Of a DNA stretch of 64,000 nucleotides, positions 54,710-63,443 are shown one piece after another (the stretch's first letter is position 1; each line of letters starts with the position of its first letter). Below the pieces are notes generated by a model. The model saw nothing but the letters and a program-made list of their open reading frames with translations. It did not search any database and was not told where the DNA came from. The stretch comes from Streptomyces sp. YIM 121038 (lineage in GTDB: Bacteria > Actinomycetota > Actinomycetes > Streptomycetales > Streptomycetaceae). The DNA lies in assembly GCF_006088715.1 (NCBI RefSeq), contig NZ_CP030772.1, positions 903,891-967,890 of the forward strand, given 5' to 3'. The position numbers were made by a program, and so were the translations under genes.

Positions 54710-55555
54710 ATGGTGATCACTGCCGAACAACTCGTCGCAACCATCGACGAACTGGCACTGGCGCAACGGCCGGTCATGATCCATGCATCGCTTCGGTCCT
54801 TCGGCGAGCCCATCGAGGGCGGAGCGGACGCTGTACTGGACGCCTTGCTCTCCCGCGGCTGCACCGTGTTGGTCCCGTCGTTCACCGAACCGCAGTTCGG
54901 CGTCATTCCACCAATTACGATGCGCCCGGCCCGCAACGGCATCGACTACGCGGCTCTGCCCGACGAGGCGGCGGCCAGACCCGAGGCAGCCGCCCACTAC
55001 ACCGTCGACTGCGGCGTCATCAACCCAGGCATGGGCGTACTGCCGACCCGACTGCTCGCCCGAGGCGCGGCGAGGCGCGGCCAGCACCCGCTCAATTCCT
55101 TCGCAGCCATCGGGCCACAAGCCGCCGAACTCGTCGACACTCAGACCCCGACCAATGTGTATGGACCCGTGCGTGCCCTTGCAGACACCAACGGCTCCAT
55201 CCTTCTGGTGGGTGTCGGACTGAACCGGATGACCGCGCTCCACCTGGCCGAACAGGATTCCGGCCGACAGCTGCCCATCCGCTGGGCGCGCACAGCAGAC
55301 GACCGAGTGATCATGGTGGAGACAGGCTCGTGCTCAGAGGGATTCCCACGCTTGGGACCCTGGCTGCAGCCGCTGGCACGCACTGCCCGGGTGGGCGGGT
55401 GCCTGTGGAGCGTCTACCCAGCGAAGGAGACCCTTGCCGCCGCGGTCGACGCCATGATCTCCGATCAGGGCGTCACCCACTGCGCCGACGCCGGTTGCCT
55501 CGCCTGCCGGGACTCGGTGGCCGGCGGTCCGATCGGCCCGATTTCGCTGGGATGA
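54710..55555 (+). CDS. AAC(3)-family N-acetyltransferase
   Basis: A 281-aa member of the aminoglycoside 3-N-acetyltransferase fold (antibiotic NAT). Typical segments are VMIHASLRSFGEPIEGGADA at about 22-41, TVLVPSFTE, RRGQHPLNSFAAIGP with the conserved His, and ILLVGVGLNRMTALHLAEQ. Members acetylate aminoglycosides or, in biosynthetic clusters, other amines using acetyl-CoA. The C-terminal third is unusual in having a CADAGCLACRD cluster. AGAAGGGAA is 8-16 nt before ATG 54710. It may confer resistance but need not; the sequence is not close to a clinical AAC(3) I can name. Confidence 0.8.
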   Translation: MVITAEQLVATIDELALAQRPVMIHASLRSFGEPIEGGADAVLDALLSRGCTVLVPSFTEPQFGVIPPITMRPARNGIDYAALPDEAAARPEAAAHYTVDCGVINPGMGVLPTRLLARGAARRGQHPLNSFAAIGPQAAELVDTQTPTNVYGPVRALADTNGSILLVGVGLNRMTALHLAEQDSGRQLPIRWARTADDRVIMVETGSCSEGFPRLGPWLQPLARTARVGGCLWSVYPAKETLAAAVDAMISDQGVTHCADAGCLACRDSVAGGPIGPISLG

Positions 55556-55669
55556 CGCAACCGACTCCACCAACGGCAGGGGCCGGGCGGCCCGGACGGA
55601 GCCCAGTGGCTCGCCAGCGACCAGCTGGAATACATCCGCTACCTGTGAGACGACCTCTACGAGCCTGGC

Positions 55670-55894
55670 CTACAGCTCCAGCAGAGCCCAGAGCCGGTTG
55701 CCCGGCTCGTCGCGTCCGGTGTCGGCCCCGCAGGAAAGCACCCCCAGCGCAGCGATCTCCTCCAGGAACGCCTCGCCGCTTGGGCCGGGCCCGTCCTGGT
55801 GGGAGAGCGCCATGACGAGTGCGGCGCCGTCCTGGTCGGCGACGTGGACGGTGATGCGCTGGCCGCCGTCGCCGAGCGCGGCTAGCAACGCCAT
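55670..55894 (-). CDS. Small hypothetical protein (74 aa)
   Basis: Starts at ATG 55894 after GGGAGG with a good 7-nt spacing and ends in ALLEL-stop. The sequence (MALLAALGDGGQRITVHVAD, ALSHQDGPGPSGEAFLEEIA) is compact alpha/beta. It is the last of three reverse-strand genes beginning at 56863. No family recognised. Confidence 0.55.
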   Translation of the reverse strand: MALLAALGDGGQRITVHVADQDGAALVMALSHQDGPGPSGEAFLEEIAALGVLSCGADTGRDEPGNRLWALLEL

Positions 55895-55997
55895 CCATTC
55901 GCCTCCCGAGTCCGCTGACGGCCGCCGGGCTGAGCGCCCGTCACATGCTCCCTTGTCTCGGGCGTGGCCGCGGCGTCGGCGGTGGCCTGCAGGATGC

Positions 55998-56378
55998 TCA
56001 TCGGGCGGTGTGCTCCTTCTCGTCGTGGCGGGTGAGATAGGTGAGCTGGAGCCAGCGCCGGGCGTCGTAGCCCTCGGCGCCGCGCCACGGAGCGGCCAGG
56101 TGCCACACGCTGTTCCAGGTGGCGCGCACCCGGCGCAGCCGCTCGGCCTCGACGGCAGGCCCGGCGCTCTGCCGGTAGAGGAGGTCGTGGTGCAGGGCGG
56201 CGGCCAGGTGGGTGAGCGCGGTGGCGAAGCCGAGGGCGGTCCTCTGTGCGTTGCCGGACGGGCCGTCGTAGGCCAGCGGGCGGACCCCATCCATGAGGTA
56301 GTCGTGGACCGCCTCGACGTCGGCCCAGGTCAGCTCGTCGGCGTAGCGCAGCAGGCACACCGGCCGGTCCGCGGTCAT
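55998..56378 (-). CDS. Small paired protein, member 2 (126 aa)
   Basis: Begins at ATG 56378 overlapping the previous stop (ATGA). It shares with its upstream partner the pattern TWADVEAVHDYLMDGVRPLA in the first 40 residues and, near the end, ATWNSVWHLAAPWRGAEGYD followed by RRWLQL. The partner has TRADVDALDAFMTARLHELR and NELCRLTAGWRDTEGYDVDR. They are clearly paralogous and probably form a heterodimer. Helical and soluble; function unknown. Confidence 0.65.
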   Translation of the reverse strand: MTADRPVCLLRYADELTWADVEAVHDYLMDGVRPLAYDGPSGNAQRTALGFATALTHLAAALHHDLLYRQSAGPAVEAERLRRVRATWNSVWHLAAPWRGAEGYDARRWLQLTYLTRHDEKEHTAR

Positions 56379-56863
56379 GGGTGGGCCCGCCGGGCGCGCT
56401 CGTCCGCCACCACCGCATCCGCCGCCTGCTGGGCCTCCCACCAGTCGCTGTGGTTCTTTGCCTCGGCAGCCTGCCGGGCTTCGCGGAAAGCGACTTGCTG
56501 CCAGCGGTCGACGTCATATCCCTCGGTGTCCCGCCAGCCCGCGGTGAGCCGGCAGAGCTCGTTCCAGTGCCCCATCCGGGCCTCCAGCGCCTCGGCGGTG
56601 CCGTCGTCGGCGAAGTCGCGGCGCAGCTCGAACAGCTGCCGATTGATCGCGGCCCCCAGGCCGTGGGTTACCCGGCAGACCTCGGGGTCGTTGCGGTGCG
56701 CCAGGCGCAGCTCGTGCAGCCGGGCGGTCATGAAGGCGTCCAATGCATCGACGTCGGCGCGGGTGATGTCGGCGGTGTACGGCAGCGTGAAGATCGACTC
56801 GGTCTCGGTCATCGAACCGTCTTGACTCCCCTCCACTCCGCGACCCTCTGCAGCACGTGTCAT
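56375..56863 (-). CDS. Small paired protein, member 1 (162 aa)
   Basis: The ATG at 56863 is chosen because GGAGGGAG lies 7 nt upstream; an internal ATG at 56812 (MTETESIF) aligns with member 2 but has no ribosome site. It shows the same two-part pattern as member 2, followed by an extra helical, charged tail (FREARQAAEAKNHSDWWEAQ). It is the first gene of a three-gene reverse operon. Likely plasmid-borne Streptomyces family of unknown function. Confidence 0.65.
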   Translation of the reverse strand: MTRAAEGRGVEGSQDGSMTETESIFTLPYTADITRADVDALDAFMTARLHELRLAHRNDPEVCRVTHGLGAAINRQLFELRRDFADDGTAEALEARMGHWNELCRLTAGWRDTEGYDVDRWQQVAFREARQAAEAKNHSDWWEAQQAADAVVADERARRAHP

Positions 56864-57075
56864 GTGGTGCTCCCTCCCTGCGGGCGTCCCGGTGCTTGAC
56901 TGTTCGTCATGTCCGGTCTATCGCCCCGGCACGGCCCGGGGAGCCCGTTCGGCTAAATCTGTCAGGCCACCCCTGGGGCTGAACACGGGCACTGCACCCT
57001 CCAGCCCTCCGGTACACCCACCCGTTCGGCCGCAGATGCTGGCTCGGTGAGGCGCCGGGCCCAGAACATGAGGTC

Positions 57076-57327
57076 ATGACGACGAATGGGCCCACCCCGG
57101 GCCATCCTTACGATCCCGCACTCAACGAATCGCTGGTCGGCTCCGCCTGCTACGAGGCGATGGCCACCGGCGCCGTGGGCGTCGAGACGGTGCGCCAGAC
57201 CGGAACCATGGTCAAGACGCACCTTGAGCAGCGCGGCGAGACCCGCCGCACGAAGATCAACGCTGATGTCGAGCGCGAACGTATCCAGCAGTCCGCGCCC
57301 CCGCCGCCGGACGGCGACAACCCCTGA
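57076..57327 (+). CDS. Small hypothetical protein (83 aa)
   Basis: MTTNGPTPGHPYDPALNESL through GSACYEAMATGAVGVETVRQ, then a charged helix (TKINADVERERIQQSAPPPP). There is no recognised domain. Codon use and frame length are reasonable, but the ribosome site is weak (GAGG 11 nt upstream). Possibly a plasmid accessory protein. Confidence 0.5.
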   Translation: MTTNGPTPGHPYDPALNESLVGSACYEAMATGAVGVETVRQTGTMVKTHLEQRGETRRTKINADVERERIQQSAPPPPDGDNP

Positions 57328-57664
57328 TCAGGACGGCTCACCACCGCCGGGGCAAAACACCCGCCCCGGCGGGCACCTCCAGCAGACGGGGCACGTCGGA
57401 TCATCGCGACCAGATGATCCAAAAGAAACGACATAGAGGGGTCATCAGCGGGCGTTGCGGACGTTCGCTGTGGTCCGCCACCACCTGGTACTGCCGGTCC
57501 TGGACGGCCTGGACGAGATGGACCCCCCCAGCCCCCCGACAACACCCCCGCCCCCGCCGCGCCCGCGCCCCCAACGCCTACCAGGCCTCACACCCGATAC
57601 AACCTCCCCCGAGCCCTGCAATCGCGGGCCCGCGGATCCCACCCACCTCGGAAGGCACCACGCC
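57328..57664. other. Gap before the SprT-like relic
   Basis: About 340 bp with no gene. Runs of C and G near 57520-57570 make every frame proline-rich, so longer frames here are compositional artefacts. Confidence 0.5.
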
Positions 57665-58382
57665 GTGACCAGCCCGCCCCCCACCGCCCAAGCCACTGCC
57701 CGTCTGGAGCCGGTCCGGCCCAGCACCGCACCGGTCGCCCACGGCGCGGTCATCATCAGCGCGATCGAGACCGTGTGGAAGGAAATCCGCGCCCGCCACC
57801 CGGCCGTGCCGGACATCTGTGTCACCACCCCGCCCACCGCCAGCAAGCACGATCCCACCAGGTGCACCACGCTGCGCACAGGCCGCCGCTTCGTCCGCGA
57901 CGGCCGCCTGGTCATGGAACTGCAGGTCGCAGCCGCCACCTTGAGCCACGGAGTGCGTCTGATGCTGGAAGGGCTGCTGCACCATGCCGCCCACGGGCTG
58001 GCCCTGAACCGGGGGATCACCGATGTCAGCGGCGGCGACCGACGCTGGCACAACAAGCGCGTACCTGGCCCGGGAGGTGGGTCTGCTGCCGCCCCGCCGC
58101 TCGGACCCCTTTGTCGGCAGGGCCCACAGCATCCTCACCGACACCGAGGCCGCCCGGTGGACCGACGTCATCACCGCACTCGACGCCGCGGCCGCCGTCC
58201 AGCTCCAAGCCGCCGTCCAGATGGTCGAAGCCCCGCGCACCGCCCGGTCCGGTACCCGCTTCGCGATCGCCTGTGAATGCGTCCCGCCCCGCCGCCAGCA
58301 GGTCACACCGTTCTTCTATGAGCAAGGACCCGTGCTGTGTGGCCTGTGCCTGACCGTGTTCCGCCGGCACCCCGGCTCATGA
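57665..58382 (+). pseudogene. SprT-like metallopeptidase relic with changed active site and frameshift
   Basis: Two frames together resemble a Streptomyces plasmid SprT-like protein: GAVIISAIETVWKEIRARHP, RFVRDGRLVMELQVAAATLS, LMLEGLLHHAAHGLALNRGI, DRRWHNKR, then after a shift near 58060 YLAREVGLLPPRRSDPF and a C-terminal zinc-ribbon-like RFAIACECVPPRRQQVTPFF with CGLC. The catalytic HExxH reads HHAAH, so the Glu is lost. An extra G in the codon after HNKR breaks the frame. It is probably non-functional. Confidence 0.55.
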
Positions 58383-58584
58383 CCAGGGTGCAGGGCACTC
58401 GTTGGGCAGGGCGCTCGCGTAGAAGTGCACAGCGGGCCCGGGGCTGTCACCGCGACGGCTTCGGTCCTCTGGTGCTGGCGGCTGCGTCCAGGACTCGGCG
58501 GCCCGCCCTGCCGACGAAGCCGTACGCATCCTGCGTACCGCTGCCCTCGTACCGATTGTCAGTGGTGGTGTTCACAATGGGGGC

Positions 58585-59808
58585 ATGCGTGAGCACAGTG
58601 GGCCATTCGGTAAAGGCAGTCTCCGGCAACTTCTTGCAGGTCGCCTGGACAAGGCCATGAAAGCGATCAACGCCTGGGACGCGGATGATCTGTTGGCGTC
58701 GCCCGAGACCGACATCATTGAGCACTTGATCGATGAGTACGGAGCACAGGCTCCCGTGGTGCATCGGGACCGGATGCAGCGACTGCCCTCGAGCGACCAC
58801 ATCTCGACCGTTGACGATTTCATGGGGCGCCGGGAGATCCGGCAGACTGAGATCACCTTCTTGGTGCCCTGCGAGGGCGACCTGGACCTGATGAGATACC
58901 GCCCGGGTGCCTACACGTCGTTGCTGAGCGGACAGACCGCGAAGATCGTGGGCTCAGAGATCGAGGTGATCTGGCGTGGGAAGACCTCTGACCCCGCCGT
59001 CGTCCTGCACAAGATCAATGATGAACTCGACATCATCGAGAAGAACCTGGACAGCGCACGTTCCGAGATCGCGGGCCACAACGAATTCCTGAGGAAGACG
59101 GTGTCCGAGCGGGTGTCGCTCAGGAAGCGCAAGATCCTCGCCGATCGGGAGCTCGAAGCTGCTCTCGGGATCCCTGTGCGGCAGCATGACGGGCCGCCAG
59201 CGTTCTCCGTTCCCGTCAGCCGTCGGCAGGTGATGCCCCGGCGCCATCCCGTAGCCGCGCAGCCGTTCCAGCCCGAATGGGAACTCCTGGAGAAGGACTA
59301 CGAAGAGGCAATTCGCGTCATTACGCACTCCCGTAACGCTCTCGAGCGGACCCCTGGAACCATCGCCAAACTGGGCGAGGAAGACATCAGGAACCTGCTC
59401 TTGGTCAGCTTGAACAGCACGTTCATGGGAGCAAGCGGGGGCGAGCTGTTCAACGGGGACGGCAAGACGGACATCCTGGTCCGTGTGGAAGACCGCAATG
59501 TCTTCATTGGGGAGTGCAAAATCTGGGACGGCCCTAAAGTCGTCGGTGATGCACTCACCCAACTCTTGAAGTATCACGTGTGGCGCGATTCAAAGGGCGC
59601 CCTGCTGCTCTTCATCCGACGGGGAGACGCGACGAGCACGATCCGCAAAGCGATCCAGAAGATCGAAGAGCACCCGAACCACAAGCGGACCCTTGATGCC
59701 CGGCCGTCCGACGGCCGCTACGACTTCGTGATTCGAGCCAACGACGATGCCGAGCGGGAAATCCACCTGGCATTCCTTCCCTTCATTCTCCCCCTCAAGC
59801 AGGACTGA
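58585..59808 (+). CDS. Stand-alone PD-(D/E)XK nuclease-like protein
   Basis: A 407-aa protein. The C-terminal third holds a restriction-endonuclease-type site: Asp296 in NGDGKTDILVRV and Glu310/Lys312 in VFIGECKIWDG, separated by the usual 13 residues, with KLGEEDIRNLLLVSLNS before it supplying an acidic helix. The N-terminal 230 residues are alpha-helical with a coiled-coil-like stretch (HKINDELDIIEKNLDSARSE, SERVSLRKRKILADRELEAA). No methylase or ATPase partner is adjacent. Such nucleases act in phage defence or DNA repair; the target is unknown. Codon use is less GC-biased than its neighbours, which suggests recent acquisition. Confidence 0.75.
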   Translation: MREHSGPFGKGSLRQLLAGRLDKAMKAINAWDADDLLASPETDIIEHLIDEYGAQAPVVHRDRMQRLPSSDHISTVDDFMGRREIRQTEITFLVPCEGDLDLMRYRPGAYTSLLSGQTAKIVGSEIEVIWRGKTSDPAVVLHKINDELDIIEKNLDSARSEIAGHNEFLRKTVSERVSLRKRKILADRELEAALGIPVRQHDGPPAFSVPVSRRQVMPRRHPVAAQPFQPEWELLEKDYEEAIRVITHSRNALERTPGTIAKLGEEDIRNLLLVSLNSTFMGASGGELFNGDGKTDILVRVEDRNVFIGECKIWDGPKVVGDALTQLLKYHVWRDSKGALLLFIRRGDATSTIRKAIQKIEEHPNHKRTLDARPSDGRYDFVIRANDDAEREIHLAFLPFILPLKQD

Positions 59809-59947
59809 CTGGCACAAGGGACCGCCGACCCCTCACGCCCCGATGCAGCAGCTGCTCCACGGACACGGAACTTCATGACGTCGCCGCAGCCGGCTTGCTC
59901 CCGGCCTGGCCGGTCAGATTCCGGCACACGGCCGCGTGCCCGATTCT

Positions 59948-60349
59948 TCAGCCTTCGTGTGTCTGCTGCTTCTGTGTTGCGGCTTCATGAGCTGCGAGTT
60001 CCTCGGGGGTGCCGAGGAAAGCGGGGCCGCAGCCTGACGGGAGGTGCTGGATCACCATGGCGATGGCCTCCCGCGCTGTGGCTGCCGGGCCTACCGTCTG
60101 GCTCCGTAGCGGGCCGGAGACCCGGTAGGTGCCGCCAGCGGCGGGCCGAATGTAAGGGATGTCCCAGGTCCACCGTGGTTCGGTACAGCGGCTGAAGTGC
60201 AGCTCTCCCATCCCAGTCCAGGGAAACAGCCGCCGCAGGCGGGGTTCCTCGTAAGCCGCTTCCAGCAGCTCGCCCCGCACCCGTCCCTCAGCATGCACTG
60301 CCTGCCAGCCCGCTTCGACGCGGACTTCGACGCTCGTATCCCATTTCAC
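59948..60349 (-). CDS. DUF6193-like protein
   Basis: A 133-aa protein resembling the DUF6193 group of Streptomyces: LEAAYEEPRLRRLFPWTGMG, ELHFSRCTEPRW, DIPYIRPAAGGTYRV and a C-terminal TAREAIAMVIQHLPSGCGPA. The group is often annotated near natural-product genes without a known activity. Its ATG at 60349 overlaps the stop of the helicase gene, so it is the second gene of that reverse operon, an unexpected pairing. The tail is charged and Gln-rich (QKQQTHEG). Confidence 0.65.
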   Translation of the reverse strand: MKWDTSVEVRVEAGWQAVHAEGRVRGELLEAAYEEPRLRRLFPWTGMGELHFSRCTEPRWTWDIPYIRPAAGGTYRVSGPLRSQTVGPAATAREAIAMVIQHLPSGCGPAFLGTPEELAAHEAATQKQQTHEG

Positions 60350-63168
60350 ACCCCTATCGTGCCTCCAGATCCGTCCGGGGCATGCCCCGGTACCGGGCCG
60401 CCCAGCTGCTCCTGCGCGCTGTCGTGGGCCGTCTCCGCCCAGGGCAGGCCGAGACCTGCGAACAGCGCCTGCTGCTGCGGGGGATAGGTGGGGAAGCGGG
60501 AGCGCACTGCGTTGAGGCGTCGCCGCAGCTGTACCTCGATGCCGTTAACGCGGGGCCGGTAGGTGTCGTGAACACAGTGCCGGCCGTCTTCGCCGACGAG
60601 CGGGCCGATCTCCTCGAGGTGTTGGCGGGCGGCGGTGACGATTTCCATCAGCCGCTCCGTGCGGCTGCGTGGCACGCGGGCCGCGCCCGCAGTCTTGACC
60701 CGCCTGTCGCCCGTGGCTGGCCCCATCCGCAGCTCCAGGAGCACCTGGCGCTGCTCCTCTGCCAGCCGGGGCCACCGTCGGTGCTGGTCGCACAGCCACT
60801 TGCCGAGATCGTCCCCGCGGAAGACCCGCTGTCCGGTGAGGAGTTCGCCGCGGCGCCCGCCCTGGGCGTGGAAGGCTTCCAGGAGGACGAGCTTGCGTTC
60901 CCACCCAGCGTTCCAGGGTGCGCCGTCCCGCACCCGCCACACGCCGAGCTTCTCCAGCACGCGGGCAACGTCCTGCTCCTCGTCCCGGGCGCCCCAGGAG
61001 GGTCTGCGGCATTCGCTCAGCAGTCTCCCGATGCGTACTTCCTGCCCATCGATGCTGATGGTCTCCTCGATGCCGGGCAGGAGGTGTCCGTACCGGTCCG
61101 CGTACTCCCGCGCTGCCTCGACCAGGAGCTGCCGTGCTGAGGCCCGGGGTTCCCACACGAACCCGTACTCGCCGAGCAGGGCAGCCAGGTCCGCGGGCAT
61201 CCGCCGCGGCCGCGCGCGCCAGACCTCCAGGCCTTCCTCGGGCCCGAGCTCTGCGACCAGGGTGCGCAGGTCGTCGCGGTCGCGGCGCCACTGCCGCCGT
61301 ACCCGCTCCAGCTCCCACCCCAGCCGCACCACGACCTGCGGCTCCTGCGCGAGCTCGGGCACCAGATCCTCCCCGAGCCCCTCCGCCAGCTCCTGCTGCT
61401 CCTCGCTCTCCTTCTCGAGCAGGGGGATGCGGCTGTAGTCGACGGGGAGGGATTCCTGCCAGTCCACCGGCACCCGCAGGTGCCCGGTGCGCTGGTGGTA
61501 GGCGGTGACGGCGCGCATGAGGCGTTCGGTGTCGGCGGTGACGGGGTCGGACAGCACGGTGATCTTCAGCCAGTCCGCGACCACGGCCGCTGAGCGCTGC
61601 CGGGTGAGCTCCAGCATCTGCTGGAGCTCGCGCGCGCGTTCCTCGGCCCGCTCACGCGCCTCCGTGGCCGGCTGCACGCGGTGGGGGCCGCGGCTGCTGC
61701 TGCGCCCGGCACGCTCCAGCCGCCGTACGGCTTCCTGCGGCCCCTCCGGCTCCTCGTCTGCGCGGTCGGTGTGGTCGGGTTCGTAGGACTCCAGTGCGCG
61801 CAGCATGTTGATCACCGGCACCCAGTCCGGCCCGACCAGCGTGTCGTCAGCGGCCTGGGCGAGGTGGAGGACGGGCACGATGATGGAGGCGACCTTGTCC
61901 GGGTTCCCGTGGTCGTAGCGCACGGCGCGTCCGGCGATCTGCAGGAGGTCGCCCTGCGCCGCGCGCGGGTCCACGAGGGCGACGGCGTCGACGGCCGGGA
62001 CATCCACGCCTTCACTCAGCAGCCGCACGGAACACACGACCGCCAGGTCCACCGGCCGCCCCCGGAGATCTGTGCCCGCCGCCAGCGCCGCCAAGGCCCG
62101 CTGCCGCTCCCTGGCCGGGGTGCCCTCATGCAGGGCTGCGGCCCACACCCGCCGCGGCGCCGACGTCCCCTGCCCATGCAGCACCCGCGCCAGCTGCGCC
62201 AGCGAGGCCGCGGCCGCGCGTGCTCCAGCCACAGTGGAGTGGTAGGTCAGCAGCCGCCGGCACCCCACCCGCCCTGCGGCCCGCAGCACGGCCCCCAGCG
62301 ACGCGGTGAGCAGTTCCGCCCGCACTCCCGCGTCAGCCCGTCCCCGCGCCGCGACGAGCTCGCGCAGACGCGCCTCGTCGACCTCGGCGGCCACCACGGG
62401 GCTGTGCGCGAGCTTCCCGCGCCGCTGTGCCTCCCGAAGCCCCAGCCGGTAGGCGACGGGGCCGTGCCTGCGCTCTGAGAGCCGCACCACCGGATCACTC
62501 GCCCGAAGCCGCCCCTGCTCATCCCAGTGCACCGCCCCCAGCAGCCGCGGTGTCGCCGTCATCGACAACCGGTGCCACGCGGGCACGAGGTGCTGCTCGT
62601 TGATCCGCCCCCACACCCGCGAGGTCTCGGTGTGGTGGGACTCGTCGCACACCAGCAGGTCCCATTCCGGCAGCGGCCGCGCCCCGTCCCGCTCCACACT
62701 CAGCCGGTGCCCGGCAATCAGTGAGTTCTCCACGCTCGCGTACGTCGCCAGCACCGTGAACCGGCCGCCCTGGGCGGCGAAGGCGTTCGCGTGCCACGCC
62801 ACCACCCGCGGGTCCGTCGTCACCCGCACCCCCGGCTCACCGGCCAGCGCGGCGTCCCGCGGCGCGTACACCGCGATCACCGGCCCGCCGCGTCCGGCCG
62901 CGCGCAGCACCTGGTAGGTCTGCTCGAGGAGCGCCCGTGTGGGCACCACCATCAGCAACGACCCCCGCGCCGCGACCAGGCCCGCGATCCGCGCGGCCAC
63001 CCACGTCTTGCCCAGCCCGGGCGCCATGTGCAGCTGGGCCCGGAACCGCGGACGCCGCGCCCTGGGGGAGGGGGTGTAGACCCGCATGATGGCGGCGACG
63101 GCGTCGTCCTGGTGGTCGTAGAACGCCGCGAGCTCGGCCTCCGACCGGACGGCCGCATCCACCTTCAC
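60346..63168 (-). CDS. DEAD/DEAH-type helicase with helicase-associated repeats, TtrA-like
   Basis: A 940-aa superfamily-2 helicase. Motif I APGLGKT (49-55), Ia VVPTRAL, motif II DESH (175-178), motif III SMTATP (202-207) and motif VI QIAGRAVRYD (410-419) are intact. From about residue 560 follow four helicase-associated repeats, including AVTAYHQRTGHLRVPVDWQE, LLVEAAREYADRYGHLLPG and LLEAFHAQGGRRGELLTG. Streptomyces linear replicons carry similar proteins (TtrA) beside their telomeres, where they help DNA transfer. Start GTG 63168 with GGGAG 6 nt upstream. Two broken relatives lie at 38.6 and 51 kb. TtrA identity is an inference from architecture and place. Confidence 0.75.
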   Translation of the reverse strand: MKVDAAVRSEAELAAFYDHQDDAVAAIMRVYTPSPRARRPRFRAQLHMAPGLGKTWVAARIAGLVAARGSLLMVVPTRALLEQTYQVLRAAGRGGPVIAVYAPRDAALAGEPGVRVTTDPRVVAWHANAFAAQGGRFTVLATYASVENSLIAGHRLSVERDGARPLPEWDLLVCDESHHTETSRVWGRINEQHLVPAWHRLSMTATPRLLGAVHWDEQGRLRASDPVVRLSERRHGPVAYRLGLREAQRRGKLAHSPVVAAEVDEARLRELVAARGRADAGVRAELLTASLGAVLRAAGRVGCRRLLTYHSTVAGARAAAASLAQLARVLHGQGTSAPRRVWAAALHEGTPARERQRALAALAAGTDLRGRPVDLAVVCSVRLLSEGVDVPAVDAVALVDPRAAQGDLLQIAGRAVRYDHGNPDKVASIIVPVLHLAQAADDTLVGPDWVPVINMLRALESYEPDHTDRADEEPEGPQEAVRRLERAGRSSSRGPHRVQPATEARERAEERARELQQMLELTRQRSAAVVADWLKITVLSDPVTADTERLMRAVTAYHQRTGHLRVPVDWQESLPVDYSRIPLLEKESEEQQELAEGLGEDLVPELAQEPQVVVRLGWELERVRRQWRRDRDDLRTLVAELGPEEGLEVWRARPRRMPADLAALLGEYGFVWEPRASARQLLVEAAREYADRYGHLLPGIEETISIDGQEVRIGRLLSECRRPSWGARDEEQDVARVLEKLGVWRVRDGAPWNAGWERKLVLLEAFHAQGGRRGELLTGQRVFRGDDLGKWLCDQHRRWPRLAEEQRQVLLELRMGPATGDRRVKTAGAARVPRSRTERLMEIVTAARQHLEEIGPLVGEDGRHCVHDTYRPRVNGIEVQLRRRLNAVRSRFPTYPPQQQALFAGLGLPWAETAHDSAQEQLGGPVPGHAPDGSGGTIGV

Positions 63169-63443
63169 GATCAGCTCCCGGAGATGCTCTGCAGGGGTGC
63201 CCGCGGATCAGCCGAACACCCAACCAACTTCCTTTTGTGACAACCTAGACCGCCACGCCCGGCGCTGTCTGCCGGATGCGGGACATCCCTCCTCGCCCGA
63301 GCGAGCAGTCGAACACACACCCCAATCACCACCTCGAAATTCCGGCGATGAAAAGCCTGTGAAATGGCCGTCAACTCACTGCGGAGTAGCGGGAATTGCG
63401 GTAGTGTGTAACCAAGCGATTATGGTGATGGGAGGAGGGGAAA
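63169..63443. promoter_or_regulatory. Divergent promoter region between helicase and Tpg-like gene
   Basis: A 275-bp AT-richer gap between two genes pointing away from each other. It must hold both promoters. TTGCGG at 63385-63390 is a possible -35 for the right gene, with a weak -10 near 63405. No operator repeat is seen. Confidence 0.4.
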
